From Kitasatospora sp. MMS16-BH015 (GTDB lineage: Bacteria; Actinomycetota; Actinomycetes; Streptomycetales; Streptomycetaceae): a stretch of DNA of 64,000 nucleotides. The position numbers were made by a program, and so were the translations under genes. The number at the start of each line of letters is the position of its first letter. Position 1 is the first letter of the stretch. The stretch covers positions 620,001-684,000 of the forward strand of contig NZ_CP025394.1 in the NCBI RefSeq assembly GCF_002943525.1. The letters are read 5' to 3'. The notes below the pieces were generated by a model. That model did no database searches, was not told the origin of the DNA, and worked only from the letters and a program-made list of their open reading frames with translations. This document shows, one piece after another, positions 61,625 to 64,000 of this stretch.

Positions 61625-62853
61625 ATGCTCCGCTTCGGCGTCAACTACACGCCCACCGAAGGCTGGTTCCACCACTGGCTCGACTTCGACCTCGACTCCA
61701 TCCGCCGCGACCTCGACTCGCTCTCCCCCTCGGCCTCGACCACCTCCGGGTCTTCGCCCTCTGGCCGCTCTTCCAACCCAACCGCACCCTGATCCGACCC
61801 CAGGCCCTCGACCAGCTCGGCCGACTCCTCGATGCGGCAGCGGAGTTCGGCCTGGACGTGACCGTGGACGCGCTCCAGGGCCACCTCTCCAGCTTCGACT
61901 TCCTCCCGTCCTGGCTCACCACCTGGCACCGCCGCAACCTCTTCACCGACCCCCAGGTCCGCTCGGGCCAGCGCGCCTACCTGCGCGCCCTCGCCACCGC
62001 CCTCGCCGACCGCCCCAACTTCCTCGGCCTGACCCTGGGCAACGAGGTCGACCAGTTCTCCGACGACCCCCACCCGGACCCGGACCGCTGCACCCAGGAC
62101 CAGGCCGCCGACTGGCTCACCGACCTCCTCGGCGTCTGCACGGCCGCCGCCCCGCACCGCCTCCACACCCACGCCGAGTACGACGCCGTCTGGTACCAGG
62201 ACGGTCACCCCTTCACCCCGGCCCACGCCACCCGCCTCGGCGCCCTCACCACCGTGCACTCCTGGGTCTTCAACGGCACCGCCCAGCGCCACGGCCACGC
62301 GGCGGCGGCCACCACGGGCCACGCCGCCTACCTGATCGAGCTCGCCCACGCCTGGGCCGCCACCCCGAGCCGTCCGGTCTGGCTCCAAGAGGTGGGCGCC
62401 CCAAGCCCGTTGGTCCCACCCGAGCAGGGCCCGGCCTTCACCGAGGCCACCGTCCGCGCGGCAGCCGACTGCACCGGCCTCTACGGCATCACCTGGTGGT
62501 GCTCCCACGACGTCTCCCGCAGCCTGGCCGACTTCCCCGAACTCGAGTACGGCCTCGGTCTGTTGACCTCCGACCGCACCCTCAAGCCCGCTGCCCGCAG
62601 CTTCGCCGCCCTGGCCACCGAACTCCGCCACGCACCCGAGCCGCCCCCGCGCACCACCGCCCTGCTCCTCGACCCGGCGGCCCCGCGCTCGGCCTGCGCC
62701 CCGGGCTCCGCCTTCCACGACACCTGGTCCGCCCTGCACGCCGCCGGCCGCCGCCCGGCCATCGTGCTCACCCCGGCCGCGGCCGACCCCAGCCACCTCG
62801 CCGCCCGCGGCATCACCGAACTCCTCTCCCCTGCACCCCCGCTGACCGCCTGA
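61625..62853 (+). pseudogene. GH5_18-like beta-mannosidase gene, frameshifted near codon 35
   Basis: ATG 61625 opens a GH-A barrel start (FGVNYTPTEGWFHHWLDFDL), but after the C-run at 61725-61729 the frame turns to unrelated sequence, and the barrel continues in another frame (LDHLRVFALWPLFQPNRTLI) to 62853. One extra C (six, not five) would give one protein of about 410 residues. Catalytic pair visible: acid/base in LGNEVDQ and nucleophile in WLQEVGAP. Similar actinobacterial GH5_18 enzymes cut the core Man-beta-1,4-GlcNAc of N-glycans, fitting the GH92/PNGase locus. No signal peptide, so cytosolic, on imported core saccharide. A sequencing error is as likely as a true mutation. Confidence 0.78.
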
Positions 62854-62891
62854 TCCCGGCCACCGAAGTCGCAGGTCATCCGGCGCGGGGC

Positions 62892-63830
62892 TCAGGCCGG
62901 CGGCCGCTCGCGCCACCAGGTGGCCGTGGCGCGGAAGGATTCGGGCCACGGGGTGGGGTGGAGGCCGAAGGCCTCGGTGAGGGCGGTGGAGTCCAGGGTG
63001 AAGGGCTGCTCGATCTGGTAGGCGATCTCGTCCAGCTCCCGGATGCGGGCGTTGAGCAGGCCGACGGCCCGCCGGAGGCGGCGGTTCACCGTGATCAGGC
63101 GGGGCTCGGCAGCGCCCACCGTGCGGCAGAACCGGAGCGCGAACTCACGCTGGCTCAGCTCCGGATGGCCGGGGACGTGCCAGGCACGCCCCCAGGCGCT
63201 CTCCTCGGTGGCCAGCAGCGCGAGGGTGCGGGCCGCGTCCGGCGCGTAGGTTCGGGCGTGCGGGAGAGTGGGGTTGCCGTAGAGGATCCCGGGACGGCCG
63301 GCCAGCAGCCGGGGGATCAGCAGCTTGCCCGTGTGGCTCTCGGTGACCCCGGGGCCGAAGTAGTCGGCGGCTCGGGCCTCCACCGCGCGCAGCCGGCCCG
63401 ATCGGTGGGCGGCCGCCGCCGCGAGCCACATCCCGGCGCGCAGCCGCCCCTTGGGGCCGCTCGCCGCCAGCGGCGACTGCTCGGTCAGCGGTGTGCTGGA
63501 CGGCCCGTAGGCGTAGAGGTTGCTCATCGTGACCAGGACGGCTCCGGTGCGCTCGGCCGCCGTCAGCAGCGCGGCGGCGAGCGGGGGCCACTCGCGTGAC
63601 CAGTGCTGGTAGCCGGGCGGATTGGCGCAGTTGTGGAGAGCCACCGCATCCCGGGCCAGCGCGCTGAGCAGCCCCGGCCCGGTGGCGTCGGCGGCGACCG
63701 GCTCGATCCGTCCGTGCTGCGGCGCGCGGCCGCGCCGGGTCACCACCCGCACCTCGTGCCCCTGTTCGGCGAGCAGCAGGGCGGTGGCCGACCCGACGGG
63801 GCCGGCTCCGACGATGACGTGCAGGGACAT
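62892..63830 (-). CDS. NAD(P)-dependent epimerase/reductase-like protein
   Basis: 312 residues from ATG 63830; a GTG three codons upstream is possible. Seen: Rossmann motif VIVGAGPVGSATALLLAEQG (a GxGxxG nucleotide fold), VTMSNLYAYGP with the extended-SDR YxxxK site apparently altered, and DYFGPGV as in sugar-nucleotide epimerase relatives. Convergent with the glycosidase locus and not clearly part of it. Substrate unknown. Confidence 0.83.
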   Translation of the reverse strand: MSLHVIVGAGPVGSATALLLAEQGHEVRVVTRRGRAPQHGRIEPVAADATGPGLLSALARDAVALHNCANPPGYQHWSREWPPLAAALLTAAERTGAVLVTMSNLYAYGPSSTPLTEQSPLAASGPKGRLRAGMWLAAAAAHRSGRLRAVEARAADYFGPGVTESHTGKLLIPRLLAGRPGILYGNPTLPHARTYAPDAARTLALLATEESAWGRAWHVPGHPELSQREFALRFCRTVGAAEPRLITVNRRLRRAVGLLNARIRELDEIAYQIEQPFTLDSTALTEAFGLHPTPWPESFRATATWWRERPPA

Positions 63831-63866
63831 CTCCACCACCTCGGGGCAGGATTCAGGGCACCAGGC

Positions 63867-64000
63867 TCAGGACGGCACCGCGCTCAGGACCACCACCGAG
63901 GGCCGGTCCGGTCGGTGGTGCAGCTCCTGCTCGGCCGCTGCCTGCCGCGCCGCCGATCCGGTCGGCTCGCCGGTGCCGGGGTTGCGGGCGAAGCGGGGGT
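63867..64000 (-). CDS. C-terminal end of an unidentified protein (partial)
   Basis: 43 codons and a stop (TGA at 63869-63867) on the minus strand, continuing past the right edge. The visible end has RFARNPGTGEPTGSAA and ends in VVVLSAVPS. The pattern NPGTGEPxGxA...HH..RPSxxxL resembles C-termini of CocE/NonD-type hydrolases, but the piece is too short to assign. Confidence 0.5.
   Translation of the reverse strand, partial: PRFARNPGTGEPTGSAARQAAAEQELHHRPDRPSVVVLSAVPS

Overview
The window is about 73% G+C, with the strong third-position GC bias, GTG starts, GTGA/ATGA coupled overlaps and secreted glycosidases typical of Streptomycetaceae (Streptomyces or Kitasatospora). No insertion sequence, phage, CRISPR array or rRNA was seen. 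It reads as chromosomal accessory and nutrient-scavenging DNA, not a mobile island.

Layout. 1-7.2 kb: end of a drug-efflux type MFS gene, then a LacI regulator divergent from an MFS/alpha-beta hydrolase/GH3 beta-glucosidase operon, with two palindromic operators between them. 7.4-12.4 kb: two membrane proteins of unknown function and two divergent Xre-type regulators with helical C-terminal regions. 12.4-17.0 kb: a tightly coupled four-gene operon of TIR protein, STAND-like ATPase, membrane protein and cupin/zinc-ribbon protein. The TIR protein (C-terminus) and the STAND-like protein (N-terminus) carry the same short HTGSGxQxN motif, as in bacterial amyloid-signalling effector/receptor pairs. 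17.1-23.4 kb: a maltose/maltodextrin locus (malR, malEFG, aglA) with CTTGC boxes at both promoters. 23.7-28.0 kb: a very large secreted GH87 alpha-1,3-glucanase. 28.1-33.3 kb: an ArsR/metallo-hydrolase pair and a membrane P-loop STAND protein broken by a frameshift.

34.2-41.1 kb is the most unusual region: an MFS exporter, a class-V PLP enzyme, two near-identical 31-residue peptides ending in a CWTC motif plus a short acidic tail, a large TPR protein and an M17 aminopeptidase, all on one strand. It looks like a biosynthetic cluster for a ribosomally made, modified peptide, but lacks the standard RiPP tailoring enzymes. 41.1-43.1 kb holds cell-wall genes, including a resuscitation-promoting-factor gene behind a c-di-AMP riboswitch; the protein has Ala where the family has its catalytic Glu. 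43.1-48.0 kb holds a SpoIIE-type phosphatase and a GH27 alpha-galactosidase. At 48.07 kb a full tRNA-like cloverleaf with CCA sits at the predicted 5' end of the transcript of a 752-residue unknown protein and contains or abuts its start codon.

52.1-62.9 kb is a LacI-controlled locus: ABC importer, GH92 alpha-mannosidase fused to a beta-propeller, PNGase-A-like amidase and a (frameshifted) GH5_18-like beta-mannosidase. Together these would strip N-glycans from glycoproteins outside the cell, trim mannose and import the sugars. The window ends with a sugar-nucleotide-type epimerase and the 3' end of another minus-strand gene.
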